The position numbers and the translations under genes were made by a program. A stretch of DNA of 64,000 nt from Olivibacter jilunii (GTDB taxonomy: Bacteria > Bacteroidota > Bacteroidia > Sphingobacteriales > Sphingobacteriaceae), in the NCBI RefSeq assembly GCF_900607235.1, contig NZ_LR027850.1, positions 124,001 to 188,000 of the forward strand. Reading direction: 5' to 3'. Shown here one piece after another: positions 9,508-18,012 of the stretch. The notes under the pieces were generated by a model. The model worked only from the letters and a program-made list of their open reading frames with translations. It did no database searches and was not told the origin of the DNA. Within the stretch, counting starts at the first letter, position 1, and each line of letters begins with the position of its first letter.

Positions 9508-9541
9508 ACAGCAAAGAACCTTAACTTATAAAGAATAATCA

Positions 9542-10933
9542 ATGAACATCACAAAAATCTGCTGCATAGGTGCCGGTTATGTTGGCGGCCCAACCATGGC
9601 GGTCATCGCCAAACAATGTCCGGATATTCAGGTTACGGTAGTGGATCTGAATGAATCACGTATTAATAAATGGAACGATCCTAATGTGGAAAATATACCG
9701 GTATATGAGCCGGGATTAAGTGGAATAGTGGCGGAAGCGCGTGGTCGGAATCTTTTTTTTACAACGGAGGTCGATCGTGCTATTAAAGAGGCCGACATGA
9801 TTTTTATTTCGGTGAACACACCAACTAAGACTTACGGAGCAGGTAAGGGGCAGGCCGCAGATTTAAAATGGATTGAGCTTTGTGCCCGACAAATCGCTCG
9901 CGTAAGCACAAGTGATAAAATTGTGGTAGAGAAATCAACTTTGCCCGTCCGTACAGCTAGCACTTTGAAGGATATCCTAAAACACACCGGGAATAATGTC
10001 AAATTCCAGATACTCTCTAACCCGGAATTTTTAGCAGAGGGCACCGCTGTTGATGACTTGCTAACACCCGATCGCGTGCTGATTGGCGGTGATCAAGATG
10101 CGGAAGGGAAACAAGCTATAGAAGCACTTGTGAACATATATGCGCGGTGGGTGCCCAAAGAGCGGATTCTAACGACAAATGTATGGTCTTCTGAGCTGTC
10201 GAAGCTTACTGCCAATGCTTTCTTGGCTCAACGTGTATCATCTATTAATGCTTTATCTGAACTGTGCGAATTTACAGAAGCCAATATTGGAGAGGTTGCC
10301 CGCGCTATCGGAACGGATAGTAGAATTGGTCCAAAATTTTTAAAAGCTTCCGTAGGGTTTGGAGGCTCCTGCTTTCAAAAAGATATTCTCAATTTGGTAT
10401 ATATAGCCAGAAGTTATGGCTTAAATGAGGTTGCCGATTATTGGGAACAGGTGATTATTATGAATGATCGTCAAAAGAGGCGTTTTGCCAATAAGATTAT
10501 CAAGACGCTTTATAATACAGTGAACGGAAAAAAGATCGCTTTTTTAGGTTGGGCCTTCAAGAAAGACACAAACGATACACGCGAGTCTGCCGCTATCTAC
10601 GTCGCAGATCATTTACTTTATGAGCAAGCAAAGATTGCCGTGTATGATCCGAAGGTTTCTGCCGATCAAATGTATGCCGATTTAGATTATCTAAATACCA
10701 GAACTGTAGAAGAAAACCAGCTGCTTGTTGATGTAGTACAAGATCCTTATGAAGCCTGTCAAGATGCACATGCAGTAGCTATACTGACAGAATGGGATGA
10801 ATTCAAGGATTATGATTGGCAAAAAATTTATGATGCAATGCTTAAACCTGCGCATATATTTGACGGACGGAATATTTTAGATAAGGGGCAGCTGGAGCGT
10901 ATAGGGTTTAAAGTGAGCGCTATCGGAAGCTGA
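9542..10933 (+). CDS. ugd: UDP-glucose 6-dehydrogenase
   Basis: A 463-residue NAD-dependent enzyme that oxidises UDP-glucose to UDP-glucuronate for acidic exopolysaccharide. It has the N-terminal Rossmann motif [15 protein letters not shown], the substrate-binding block [24 protein letters not shown] and catalytic Cys277 in [11 protein letters not shown]. The C-terminal domain has [21 protein letters not shown]. Its length and the long N-terminal insert ([12 protein letters not shown]) resemble the longer, animal-type UGDs rather than the roughly 390-residue E. coli form. It starts 34 bp after the kinase gene and is the last gene of the operon. Confidence 0.97.
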   Translation: MNITKICCIGAGYVGGPTMAVIAKQCPDIQVTVVDLNESRINKWNDPNVENIPVYEPGLSGIVAEARGRNLFFTTEVDRAIKEADMIFISVNTPTKTYGAGKGQAADLKWIELCARQIARVSTSDKIVVEKSTLPVRTASTLKDILKHTGNNVKFQILSNPEFLAEGTAVDDLLTPDRVLIGGDQDAEGKQAIEALVNIYARWVPKERILTTNVWSSELSKLTANAFLAQRVSSINALSELCEFTEANIGEVARAIGTDSRIGPKFLKASVGFGGSCFQKDILNLVYIARSYGLNEVADYWEQVIIMNDRQKRRFANKIIKTLYNTVNGKKIAFLGWAFKKDTNDTRESAAIYVADHLLYEQAKIAVYDPKVSADQMYADLDYLNTRTVEENQLLVDVVQDPYEACQDAHAVAILTEWDEFKDYDWQKIYDAMLKPAHIFDGRNILDKGQLERIGFKVSAIGS

Positions 10934-11283
10934 TTTTATTTCATTTACTTCATCTGTAATTTTTTGCAATGTAGCAATCTACCTTCCTGGATCAGGTTGG
11001 TATGGTGTTAATCGTGTTGAGATATCTCACTTCGGTGATAATGGTGTATTTCTCAATATTGCACATTATAATTGTGTATTTGTGATATAATGATTAGTTT
11101 AGCACTAAGTTTTGTTTGTTGCATATTTGGTATTGTCATTTGATTTGAAACGTTTTTGCGTTGACTGAGTTTGGTTGTCTTTTGACAGTCATGTGATGCG
11201 ATACAGTATATAACGAACGGACATTTCAGAAGGATAACACCCTTCGCTCCCTAACTTAATCTTTTATTTTAAATACATCAACC
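10934..11283. other. Intergenic region after the exopolysaccharide operon
   Basis: 350 bp without a supported gene. I see no strong rho-independent terminator directly after ugd. It contains a 12-bp perfect palindrome TGAGATATCTCA at 11018-11029, a possible dimeric regulator site, and AT-rich, TTTG-rich sequence from 11060 to 11180 that could carry the promoter of the short zinc-ribbon ORF. No -33/-7 pair with correct spacing is clear enough to call. Confidence 0.5.
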
Positions 11284-11448
11284 ATGCAACAGGTTGCAAC
11301 CTTCGCAAGCGAAGCAAAATGTCCTAGGTGTGGCGCGGTTACGGATTATCGTATACCCCGCAACAGATTTGTGAAGCTATTTCTGCCTTTTTACAAGAGA
11401 AAATTTTGGTGCCCTAAATGTTCTAATCACTTTTATACACTAAAATAA
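11284..11448 (+). CDS. Small zinc-ribbon protein (54 aa)
   Basis: An ATG-initiated frame of 54 codons reads MQQVATFASEAKCPRCGAVT, then a basic, aromatic stretch, then KFWCPKCSNHFYTLK and a TAA stop. Two CPxC knuckles (Cys13/Cys16 and Cys43/Cys46), 26 residues apart, are the hallmark of a one-zinc ribbon. Random frames rarely keep this spacing with a basic middle, so I believe it is a real gene. The function is unknown; nucleic-acid or protein binding is possible. It stands alone between ugd and the LamG lipoprotein gene, with a small hairpin and T-run about 30 bp after the stop. Confidence 0.65.
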   Translation: MQQVATFASEAKCPRCGAVTDYRIPRNRFVKLFLPFYKRKFWCPKCSNHFYTLK

Positions 11449-11480
11449 TCGAGCACAAAGGTCGATTTGACAATACCTAC

Positions 11481-11504
11481 ATGCACCGGACTGTGCATAT
11501 TTTT
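11481..11504 (+). terminator. Weak rho-independent terminator candidate
   Basis: ATGCAC at 11481-11486 pairs with GTGCAT at 11493-11498 around a 6-nt loop, followed by a T-rich run (ATATTTTTC). It lies 32 bp after the zinc-ribbon stop. The stem is short, so this is a candidate only. Confidence 0.4.
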
Positions 11505-11543
11505 CATTTATTTCTTAAAAGGCGTGTATTGATCAACGCTTCT

Positions 11544-11598
11544 GCACAATTATTGCCAACCGACAAAATCTGCTGAGGTTGTGGTTGGCTTTTTGTGC
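11544..11598 (+). ncRNA. Nested hairpin, structured RNA or terminator candidate
   Basis: The outer stem GCACAA (11544-11549) pairs with TTGTGC (11593-11598). The inner stem GCCAACC (11555-11561) plus ACAA (11563-11566) pairs with TTGT (11579-11582) plus GGTTGGC (11583-11589), with a single bulged G and a 12-nt loop. Five Ts follow the inner stem, so the inner stem alone can act as an intrinsic terminator; with the outer stem it forms a longer structure 78 bp upstream of the LamG lipoprotein gene. Whether it is a terminator, a leader element or a small RNA cannot be decided from sequence. Confidence 0.5.
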
Positions 11599-11676
11599 GA
11601 ATTAAACGCTCTCCCGCGTTAAAGGCTATCCTATTAAACAGGGTGTAGCAACACAATTATAGATACAAATAATTTT

Positions 11677-12435
11677 ATGAAAAGCTATCGCTATTTTGTA
11701 TGGTTGCTGAACGTGTTGTTCGTAACCCTACTGATCAACAGTTGCGACAAGGGAAATGGAGACATGGATCCCGTTGTTGATCTTGACAGCGGCTTGGTTT
11801 ACTACTTTCCGTTTAGCGGAAACAGCATAGATCAAGTCAGTAATGAAACTTATGACATCAAAGAGGCCACTTTTGGTGCCGATCGTTTTAATGTACCCAA
11901 TAAGGCGCTAAGAATGGTAAATAATGGTTTGTATGGACAAGGCATGGATATAGGAGCAGGATTGGGTGAAGCTGAAGGAAGTTTAGCCTTTTGGATCAAT
12001 CTGGATGATCTTGAAAAGCTTCATCCGTTGTTTATAAAAGCTTATTTCCATAACTTCAGTGCTCGGGAATATAATATGTTTATAAACCCCGATAGCACCA
12101 TGACACTCTATTGGACAAATGAAAATATTTGGCCGACGACACCGAAGGTCATTAAGTGCCAACAATGGCAGCATATCGTTGTCCGCTGGTCGAAGAACAA
12201 GTCGGTACTTGAAGTTTTAGTTGATGGCAATATTGTTTTAACTAATTATTATCAGAGCGATCGAATACTAGACCCTCAGGAACCACCTCAGAAAATGGGT
12301 TATAGTTATAATTATGAGGGGTCGCATACAGGTTCATCTAATTATTTTCGTGGTAGAATTGATGAAATACGAAAATACAACCGTTGGCTTAGAGACGCAG
12401 AAGTGGATGCATTAATTGATCAAAATCAGACATAA
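11677..12435 (+). CDS. LamG-domain (concanavalin A-like) lipoprotein
   Basis: A 252-residue lipoprotein with a signal ending in the lipobox LLINSC (lipidated Cys23) and a short acidic linker. The body is a laminin-G/concanavalin-like jelly-roll domain (about 38-245), with GLVYYFPFSGNSIDQVSN at the start, GSLAFWINLDD, the strand QQWQHIVVRWSKNKSVLEVLVDG and the closing FRGRIDEIRKYNRWLRDAEVDAL. All are typical of the LamG_3 group. It probably binds a glycan or other ligand at the cell surface. It is a single-gene unit followed by a clear terminator, and it lies between the export operon and the first sigma-controlled SusCD unit. Confidence 0.85.
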   Translation: MKSYRYFVWLLNVLFVTLLINSCDKGNGDMDPVVDLDSGLVYYFPFSGNSIDQVSNETYDIKEATFGADRFNVPNKALRMVNNGLYGQGMDIGAGLGEAEGSLAFWINLDDLEKLHPLFIKAYFHNFSAREYNMFINPDSTMTLYWTNENIWPTTPKVIKCQQWQHIVVRWSKNKSVLEVLVDGNIVLTNYYQSDRILDPQEPPQKMGYSYNYEGSHTGSSNYFRGRIDEIRKYNRWLRDAEVDALIDQNQT

Positions 12436-12459
12436 GAGCGTATCATGTAGGATAGTCTT

Positions 12460-12490
12460 AAAAGGTTCTGCTTCAAAAGTAGAACCTTTT
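12460..12490 (+). terminator. Rho-independent terminator after the LamG gene
   Basis: A perfect 10-bp stem AAAAGGTTCT (12460-12469) / AGAACCTTTT (12481-12490) with an 11-nt loop and Ts at the 3' arm, 24 bp after the lipoprotein stop. Confidence 0.85.
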
Positions 12491-12632
12491 TGCTATATAT
12501 ACCTAGCCAAGTACGCAATAATCTATCGTTGGTGTTTTCTCCGAGCGGATGGACGTGAGATATTAAGGTTATCAATTAAAGTCCAAGTGAATTTTAATAG
12601 CGATTGCTTTGTAGGTAAGCAATTCCCTTCAA

Positions 12633-12644
12633 CGAAACGTTTCG
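12633..12644. promoter_or_regulatory. Palindromic operator candidate CGAAACGTTTCG
   Basis: A perfect 12-bp palindrome ending 15 bp upstream of the -33 box proposed for the sigma-factor gene, i.e. centred near -58. The core AAACGTTT is typical of LacI/GntR-type sites and recurs at 31604-31611 upstream of another susC gene. The binding protein is unknown. Confidence 0.4.
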
Positions 12645-12659
12645 AAATAAAAGGAAAGT

Positions 12660-12689
12660 TTTGATAATAAAAAAATATCCGCTAATTTG
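12660..12689 (+). promoter_or_regulatory. Candidate Bacteroidota promoter for the first sigma gene
   Basis: TTTG at 12660-12663, a 19-bp spacer and TAATTTG at 12683-12689 approximate the primary sigma consensus TTTG-N19-TAnnTTTG. The -7 box is one base short. It is placed about 30 bp before the start codon at 12720. Confidence 0.4.
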
Positions 12690-12719
12690 TGCTGACTAAT
12701 TAATTATTGATGATCGATT

Positions 12720-13313
12720 ATGCCTGTGCCGCCAATAATAGATCCGTTGACTATCCGGAAGCTTCGTGACGGAAATGAACAGGCTTTTCAGCTCATTTAT
12801 CAACAGTGTCATCAATCCGTATTTCGCTTTGCCTATGCGTTTCTTAAAGATATTGAGTTAAGTAAAGAAGTGACCCAAGAAACCTTTTTAAATTTATGGA
12901 TTCACAGAAACGATTTGTCGGACGAGTTACCACTATATCCTTATATTTTTGCCAAAGCACGGAACTTGACAATTGATGCCTTCAGACGATCTACGGTTGT
13001 AGTACGAATGCAGGAAGAAGCGACAAAATTTTCGATACACCTAAGCACAGAAACAGAGGATACAATCTTACTGAATGATCTACGACAGATCACGCAACAG
13101 GCGTTAGATAGATTGCCTAAACAACAAAAACTGGTGTTTGAACTTAGTAGAACCGAAGGGCTCTCTTATGAGGAAATTGCCAGTGAACTACGGATATCTA
13201 AAAATACCGTAAAATATCACTTGGTATGCGCCTTAAAAAACCTGCGATTATATTTGGCACAACATGACATCTTTTACTCGGTTTTGATTGTCTATCTTTT
13301 GTGGCGAAAATAA
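12720..13313 (+). CDS. ECF RNA polymerase sigma factor (FecI-like, Bacteroidota type)
   Basis: A 197-residue sigma-70 family member. Region 2 includes GNEQAFQLIYQQCHQSVFRFAYAFL, EVTQETFLNLWIHRN and LYPYIFAKARNLTIDAFRR. Region 4 is LDRLPKQQKLVFELSRTEGLSYEEIASELRISKNTVKYHLVCALKNLR, a complete helix-turn-helix. It is followed after 76 bp by a FecR anti-sigma gene and then an STN-containing SusC, the standard trans-envelope set in which substrate-loaded SusC contacts FecR and releases the sigma factor to transcribe susCD. The C-terminal hydrophobic tail (FYSVLIVYLLW) is common in this subfamily. Confidence 0.93.
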   Translation: MPVPPIIDPLTIRKLRDGNEQAFQLIYQQCHQSVFRFAYAFLKDIELSKEVTQETFLNLWIHRNDLSDELPLYPYIFAKARNLTIDAFRRSTVVVRMQEEATKFSIHLSTETEDTILLNDLRQITQQALDRLPKQQKLVFELSRTEGLSYEEIASELRISKNTVKYHLVCALKNLRLYLAQHDIFYSVLIVYLLWRK

Positions 13314-13389
13314 TTTTTTTAATCTTACCCTACCCTCTTTCGGCTTTCATGCGTTTACCCTTACAATAGTATCATTTTTATATAGTTTA

Positions 13390-14592
13390 ATGACGAAAGA
13401 TCGCTTGCTGCTCTTACTTACGGCCTATTTAGAAGACAATTTACTTCCGGAAGACTATCGGGTTTTAGTGGACTATCTTCACGAAAAGGGGCACGAACAA
13501 GTGTTAGACGAGGCTATAGTAAGCATTATGGATGAGCTTGACCTGACGACAGATATGCCGATCCCCAGTGATGAGATTTATCAGGGAATCATTCAGGATA
13601 GTCGTTTTAAAGAATCGGCGCACCTATCTTTTCAAAGGAAGCGGCACCCTAAGAAACGACCATGGCTTCTAGTTGCGACGGCTGCTATTGGTTTGATTTT
13701 GGTCTTGTTTGGCGGATGGTTTTTAAGTTATGTTAATAATGGTTCAACGAATTGGCAAACTTCAAGTGTTGCGTCAAGTAATATTACTCCCGGCGGAAAG
13801 AAAGCAATTTTAACATTGGCAGATGGTACCTGTATTGCGCTGGATAGCACGGCTAATAAAGAGGTAGCTGTGCAGGGAAACATGCATATACGCGCTACCC
13901 GGGGAAGATTGATTTACGCGTCTGATGTTAAAAAAAGCAAAGAAAGTAATCAAGAGCTTTTGAATACCATCGCTACACCAACTGGCGGTGAATATCAGGT
14001 TGTATTGCCGGATGGTACGAAGGTGTGGCTAAACAGTGCCTCTTCCATTAGTTATCCACTTGTTTTTAGTGAAAACGAAAGGAGACTATCCATGAAAGGA
14101 GAGGTTTATTTTGAAGTAGCCGCCGATAAGAGTAATCCCTTCGTTGTTGATGTAGCAGGTGTACAAATTGATGTGTTGGGGACGCATTTTAATGTCTGTG
14201 CTTACGCCGATGATAAGCTGATAAAAACGACGTTGGTACAAGGGAGTGTGCAGGTTAGAAGAGGAGAGGAACGACATCTTCTAAAACCGGGGCAGCAGGC
14301 GCAGACCAGTTTAACAGCCGAAAAAACGGAAATAGTATCCGTTGATTTGGAAGAAACATTAGCTTGGAAGAATGGCAATTTTTTCTTTAACAGTGAACCC
14401 TTGGAGCGTGTAATGAAAAAAATCAGTAGATGGTATGATGTAGAAATCGAATATAAAGGGAACTTTGAAGGGAAACGATTGGATGGGACCATCTCCAAAG
14501 CAGAGGATATCCGACAATTACTTGCCGGGTTTGAAAAAACGAAAATAGCACGTTTCACCATTAAAGGAAGGAGGGTAATCGTTATGAATTAA
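13390..14592 (+). CDS. FecR-family anti-sigma factor
   Basis: A 400-residue membrane anti-sigma factor. ATG 13390 (MTKDRLLLLLTAYLEDNLLPEDY) is preferred over the longer frame from 13288, which overlaps the sigma gene and starts with an atypical hydrophobic extension. The cytoplasmic N-terminal domain binds the sigma factor. A single transmembrane helix follows (PWLLVATAAIGLILVLFGGWFL). The periplasmic FecR domain has TPTGGEYQVVLPDGTKVWLNSASSI and LSMKGEVYFEVAADKSNPFVVDVAGVQIDVLGTHFNV, and the C-terminal domain (DUF4974-like, RVMKKISRWYDVEIEY) contacts the STN domain of SusC. It pairs with the sigma gene upstream. Confidence 0.94.
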   Translation: MTKDRLLLLLTAYLEDNLLPEDYRVLVDYLHEKGHEQVLDEAIVSIMDELDLTTDMPIPSDEIYQGIIQDSRFKESAHLSFQRKRHPKKRPWLLVATAAIGLILVLFGGWFLSYVNNGSTNWQTSSVASSNITPGGKKAILTLADGTCIALDSTANKEVAVQGNMHIRATRGRLIYASDVKKSKESNQELLNTIATPTGGEYQVVLPDGTKVWLNSASSISYPLVFSENERRLSMKGEVYFEVAADKSNPFVVDVAGVQIDVLGTHFNVCAYADDKLIKTTLVQGSVQVRRGEERHLLKPGQQAQTSLTAEKTEIVSVDLEETLAWKNGNFFFNSEPLERVMKKISRWYDVEIEYKGNFEGKRLDGTISKAEDIRQLLAGFEKTKIARFTIKGRRVIVMN

Positions 14593-14604
14593 GCTAACCT
14601 AAAT

Positions 14605-14648
14605 GGTGCGAAGGTAAGGAGATCAGGAGCGCACCACCGCCCCTGATC
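14605..14648 (+). promoter_or_regulatory. Competing hairpins between fecR and susC (attenuator candidate)
   Basis: Hairpin A pairs GGTGCG (14605-14610) with CGCACC (14630-14635). Hairpin B pairs GATCAGG (14621-14627) with CCTGATC (14642-14648) and extends inward by GCG/CGC. B uses the bases 14630-14635 needed by A, so they are mutually exclusive. They lie in the 125-bp leader between fecR and susC. A second hairpin lies at the same place in the next sigma-controlled unit. Confidence 0.45.
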
Positions 14649-14717
14649 GTGCGACCTGTCGCCGCCATGTTCATCAATTTAAGTTTAAGGACCTAATATT
14701 AATAAACCTGTACTCAA

Positions 14718-17700
14718 ATGTATAAAAATTATACTGCATTTGTTTGCGCTATTGCTATGCGCAAACGATTTAGACTTTTCCTGATTATGAAGGGGATTAT
14801 GATCCTAGTGTTCCTCGCCCTCCACGCTCAAGCTGCGATCTATGGACAAAGCATTAATCTCAATCGAAAAAACGCCCTTTTAAAAGATGTATTTCGAGAA
14901 ATCCGTAGGCAGAGCGGCTACAACATTTTAATTGATGCTAATTTGTTGGAGAAAACCCGACCTTTTAACGTAACACTTTCGAAAAAAAATATAAACGAAA
15001 CGATGCAGCAAGTGCTGCAAGGGCAGGGGCTATCATATGAGATTATGCAGAAAAACATCATCGTATCGAAAATTGAAACAACGTATATATCACTTCTTGA
15101 TAATAAGAATAGCTCAAAGAAGAGACAAAGCATGGTTGATGGTACGGTACGTGATGCAAAGGGAAAACCTTTATCAGGAGTGACGATTGTAGTAAAGGGC
15201 TCGAATATCGGTGTGATTTCCGATGAGGACGGTAAATATAGGATAGAAGTTCCGAGTGATGCAACACTCATATTTAGCATATTGGGCTTTGCTTCCGTGG
15301 AAGTGAACACGAAAGGCCGCATCAAAGTGGACGTGGTGATGGAGGAAGAGGATAAACAAATGGAGGAAGTGGTGATAACCGGTTACAGTACGATTGAGAA
15401 GAGACATATCGCGTCATCTGTTGCCGAATTGAATATGGATAGAGCAACCAATAGGCCTATTTTTAAATTGCAGGAGGCCTTCAGTGGTACTTTGCCGGGT
15501 GTTACTTTAATGCAAGGTAATAATATGCCGGGAAGTGTGCCGGGGACTATTTCCATTCGAGGGGTCGGTACTTTGCAAGGCGCCGAACCTTTGGTGATCG
15601 TAGATGGCATGGAGCAGAGCCTGACCGACCTTGATCCCAATCAGATTAAAAGCATCAACGTCCTAAAAGATGCTGCTTCAGCTTCTTTATATGGATCGCG
15701 TGGTGCCAATGGAGTTATCATTATTGAAACGAAACGAGGCCAAACCGGTCAGTTTAAGGTCGACCTACATTCTTGGACCTCATTCAATGAGCCTATTGAT
15801 AAACCCAATTTTGTAAGGGCAGCGGATTATATGCGCTTAAATAATGAGGCCCATCGGGCACAGGGGCAATCGCTGCTTTTTACAGATGAGCAAATTGCCT
15901 TAGCTGATCAAGGGCAGTATACGGAAATAAACTGGTTGGACCAAGTCATGCAACAGCGGGCGCATGCACAGAACGTTACAGCCAGTATATCCGGTGGCGG
16001 AGGTGTAGGGACTTTTAATCTGATGCTCGGCTATATTAACGAAAGCGGCCTTAATCAGTACGAAGGGTCGGAGAAGTTTAGTGCCCGCTTTAATACCAAT
16101 ATCAATGTAGCAGACAAATTTGTGCTATTGGCTGATTTTTACGCACATCGCTTGCAAGTGGACCGGTTACAACTCAGCGATATTGATGATGATCCCAGTG
16201 GAAATTGGTTGTATGAGGATGCTTGGAAGATGAATCCAACTCAACCTGTTTTTTATGAGTCGGATAAACCGGAGCATTATATTTTACATAATAACCTAAA
16301 CCCCTTGGCCTCTATTGCGCATGGAGGAAGAAGAAATAATATGTACGATGTAAGCACGATCAACTTGCGACCCAAGTATTTTTTGAAAAGTAATTTGTTT
16401 TTGGAAGGAAATGTTTCTTATACCATTAATAAGTCGGCGAGCAAAATTAAGCGCTCTACTTTTATGTTTTATGATGGAGACGGTAAACCTGCAGCCACCT
16501 GGGCCAATTATGTTGGCGCAAAACAGGGCGTAAGTGTGAGCCAACTTACCGCACGGGCGAATATTAATTACGAACAAGATCTAAGGGGGCAAAAGGATAA
16601 GCTCTATCTGATTGCAGGTTCAGAAATTATGAATTATAACTACACGGATTATAGGGAAGTTAGCAAGGCCTCTTTTTTTGGTAAGGTAAATTACGCTTTC
16701 GATAATCGTTATATCGTCGAGGTTACGGCCCGGGCGGATGGTAGCAGCAAGTTTGCTCCAGGGCATCGTTGGGGAATGTTCCCTTCTGCTGCTATCGCAT
16801 GGAATGCCCAAAATGAAAAATTCTTTGACAATATACGTTCATCAGGAGCAATTACGAATCTCAAACTGCGGTTTTCATATGGACGCATTGGAAATGAAAA
16901 TGTAGACCCCTATCTATGGCAGGAAAATGTAAATGATTGGGGTTGGACGATGCGTGTACCTAATCCCGAATTTTCCTGGGAAAAGCAAAAGCAATGGAAC
17001 GTTGGGTTAGATTTGACTGCATTGAACGATCACCTTAGTTTAACAGCCGAAATTTACAATAAGCATTCATACGATCTTATCTATGGACGTTTTCCGGTGC
17101 CACCGCTTACAGGATCTAATAACCTCGAATCGGCTGTCAATATTGGCGAAGTTGAAAATAGGGGGTGGGAAATCAGCGCGCAATGGTCTGATAAATTAGG
17201 TGATTTTAGCTATACCATTGGAGGAATGTTGTTTGATAATCGTAATAAAGTCTTAAAAGCTGGATACGGAGCAAATGATACATTAATTTTTAAAGACAAT
17301 GAGAATAAGATTTGGTATCCTGGAATCGCCTTAGATAATTATTACGGATACCGAAGCAACGGTTATTTTCAAAACCAGGAAGAGGTCAACAATACAACAG
17401 CTAAATTACCGAATACCCTGCCGGGAGACATCCGTTATATCGATCAAAATGGTGACGGTATCATCAACGAGATGGACCGGGTAGACTTGGGCGATCCTTT
17501 TCCGCACATGAACTATGCAATCAATATAGATCTGCGTTATAAGCGCTGGGATTTTACGGTGTTGGGACAAGGTGTAGGCAAGCGCACTGGATGGGTGAGC
17601 GGCTTGGAGGGCTATCCTGTACTAATGGATGGTACAAATAATAGCTTCGGCACACCTCGTCAGGAATACATGGATAACCGTTGGACGCCCGAAACACCGA

Positions 17701-17981
17701 ATAGCCGGTTTCCGAGAGTATGGACCGGTGCCAGTTCTAATGCAGTACTCAGCGATGTTTGGCTAAGTAATGCGGCCTTCTTCCGTATCAAAATGATCCA
17801 ACTGGGTTACACCATCCCTCGATTGGTTAAGGGAATTCAAAATGTGCGGATCTATCTAAATGCGCAGGATGCTTTCACCTTCACGAAATGGGAAGGTTTA
17901 GAACCAGAGAGGAACGGTGGTAATGGAAGTTATCCACGGATGGCTATTTATAGTATCGGCCTTCGTGCCACAATTCTGTGA
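14718..17981 (+). CDS. SusC-like TonB-dependent receptor with STN signalling domain
   Basis: A 1087-residue outer-membrane transporter. An N-terminal signal (LIMKGIMILVFLALHAQAAIYG) precedes an STN/secretin domain (about 45-115, LLKDVFREIRRQSGYNILID through GLSYEIMQKNIIVSK), which signals to FecR. Next come a carboxypeptidase-regulatory-like domain (VDGTVRDAKGKPLSGVTIVV), the plug (ISIRGVGTL, VLKDAASASLYGSRGANGVIIIETKRG) and a 22-strand barrel ending in YSIGLRATIL. It imports a glycan or other large nutrient together with the SusD encoded 31 bp downstream. No hydrolase is in the unit, so the substrate is unknown. Confidence 0.95.
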   Translation: MYKNYTAFVCAIAMRKRFRLFLIMKGIMILVFLALHAQAAIYGQSINLNRKNALLKDVFREIRRQSGYNILIDANLLEKTRPFNVTLSKKNINETMQQVLQGQGLSYEIMQKNIIVSKIETTYISLLDNKNSSKKRQSMVDGTVRDAKGKPLSGVTIVVKGSNIGVISDEDGKYRIEVPSDATLIFSILGFASVEVNTKGRIKVDVVMEEEDKQMEEVVITGYSTIEKRHIASSVAELNMDRATNRPIFKLQEAFSGTLPGVTLMQGNNMPGSVPGTISIRGVGTLQGAEPLVIVDGMEQSLTDLDPNQIKSINVLKDAASASLYGSRGANGVIIIETKRGQTGQFKVDLHSWTSFNEPIDKPNFVRAADYMRLNNEAHRAQGQSLLFTDEQIALADQGQYTEINWLDQVMQQRAHAQNVTASISGGGGVGTFNLMLGYINESGLNQYEGSEKFSARFNTNINVADKFVLLADFYAHRLQVDRLQLSDIDDDPSGNWLYEDAWKMNPTQPVFYESDKPEHYILHNNLNPLASIAHGGRRNNMYDVSTINLRPKYFLKSNLFLEGNVSYTINKSASKIKRSTFMFYDGDGKPAATWANYVGAKQGVSVSQLTARANINYEQDLRGQKDKLYLIAGSEIMNYNYTDYREVSKASFFGKVNYAFDNRYIVEVTARADGSSKFAPGHRWGMFPSAAIAWNAQNEKFFDNIRSSGAITNLKLRFSYGRIGNENVDPYLWQENVNDWGWTMRVPNPEFSWEKQKQWNVGLDLTALNDHLSLTAEIYNKHSYDLIYGRFPVPPLTGSNNLESAVNIGEVENRGWEISAQWSDKLGDFSYTIGGMLFDNRNKVLKAGYGANDTLIFKDNENKIWYPGIALDNYYGYRSNGYFQNQEEVNNTTAKLPNTLPGDIRYIDQNGDGIINEMDRVDLGDPFPHMNYAINIDLRYKRWDFTVLGQGVGKRTGWVSGLEGYPVLMDGTNNSFGTPRQEYMDNRWTPETPNSRFPRVWTGASSNAVLSDVWLSNAAFFRIKMIQLGYTIPRLVKGIQNVRIYLNAQDAFTFTKWEGLEPERNGGNGSYPRMAIYSIGLRATIL

Positions 17982-18012
17982 GCGTTATTTCAATGACAAC
18001 AAAAAATAAGAG

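Noticed and set aside
12416-12664. 82-codon plus-strand frame after the LamG gene
   Set aside because: It overlaps the end of the LamG gene, runs through a clear terminator hairpin and has no protein-like pattern.
13288-13389. Extended N-terminus of the first FecR
   Set aside because: It overlaps the sigma gene and is not FecR-like; the sequence becomes FecR-like only from ATG 13390.
14918-15325. 135-codon minus-strand frame inside the first STN-SusC gene
   Set aside because: It is fully antisense to a strongly supported coding region and has no independent support.
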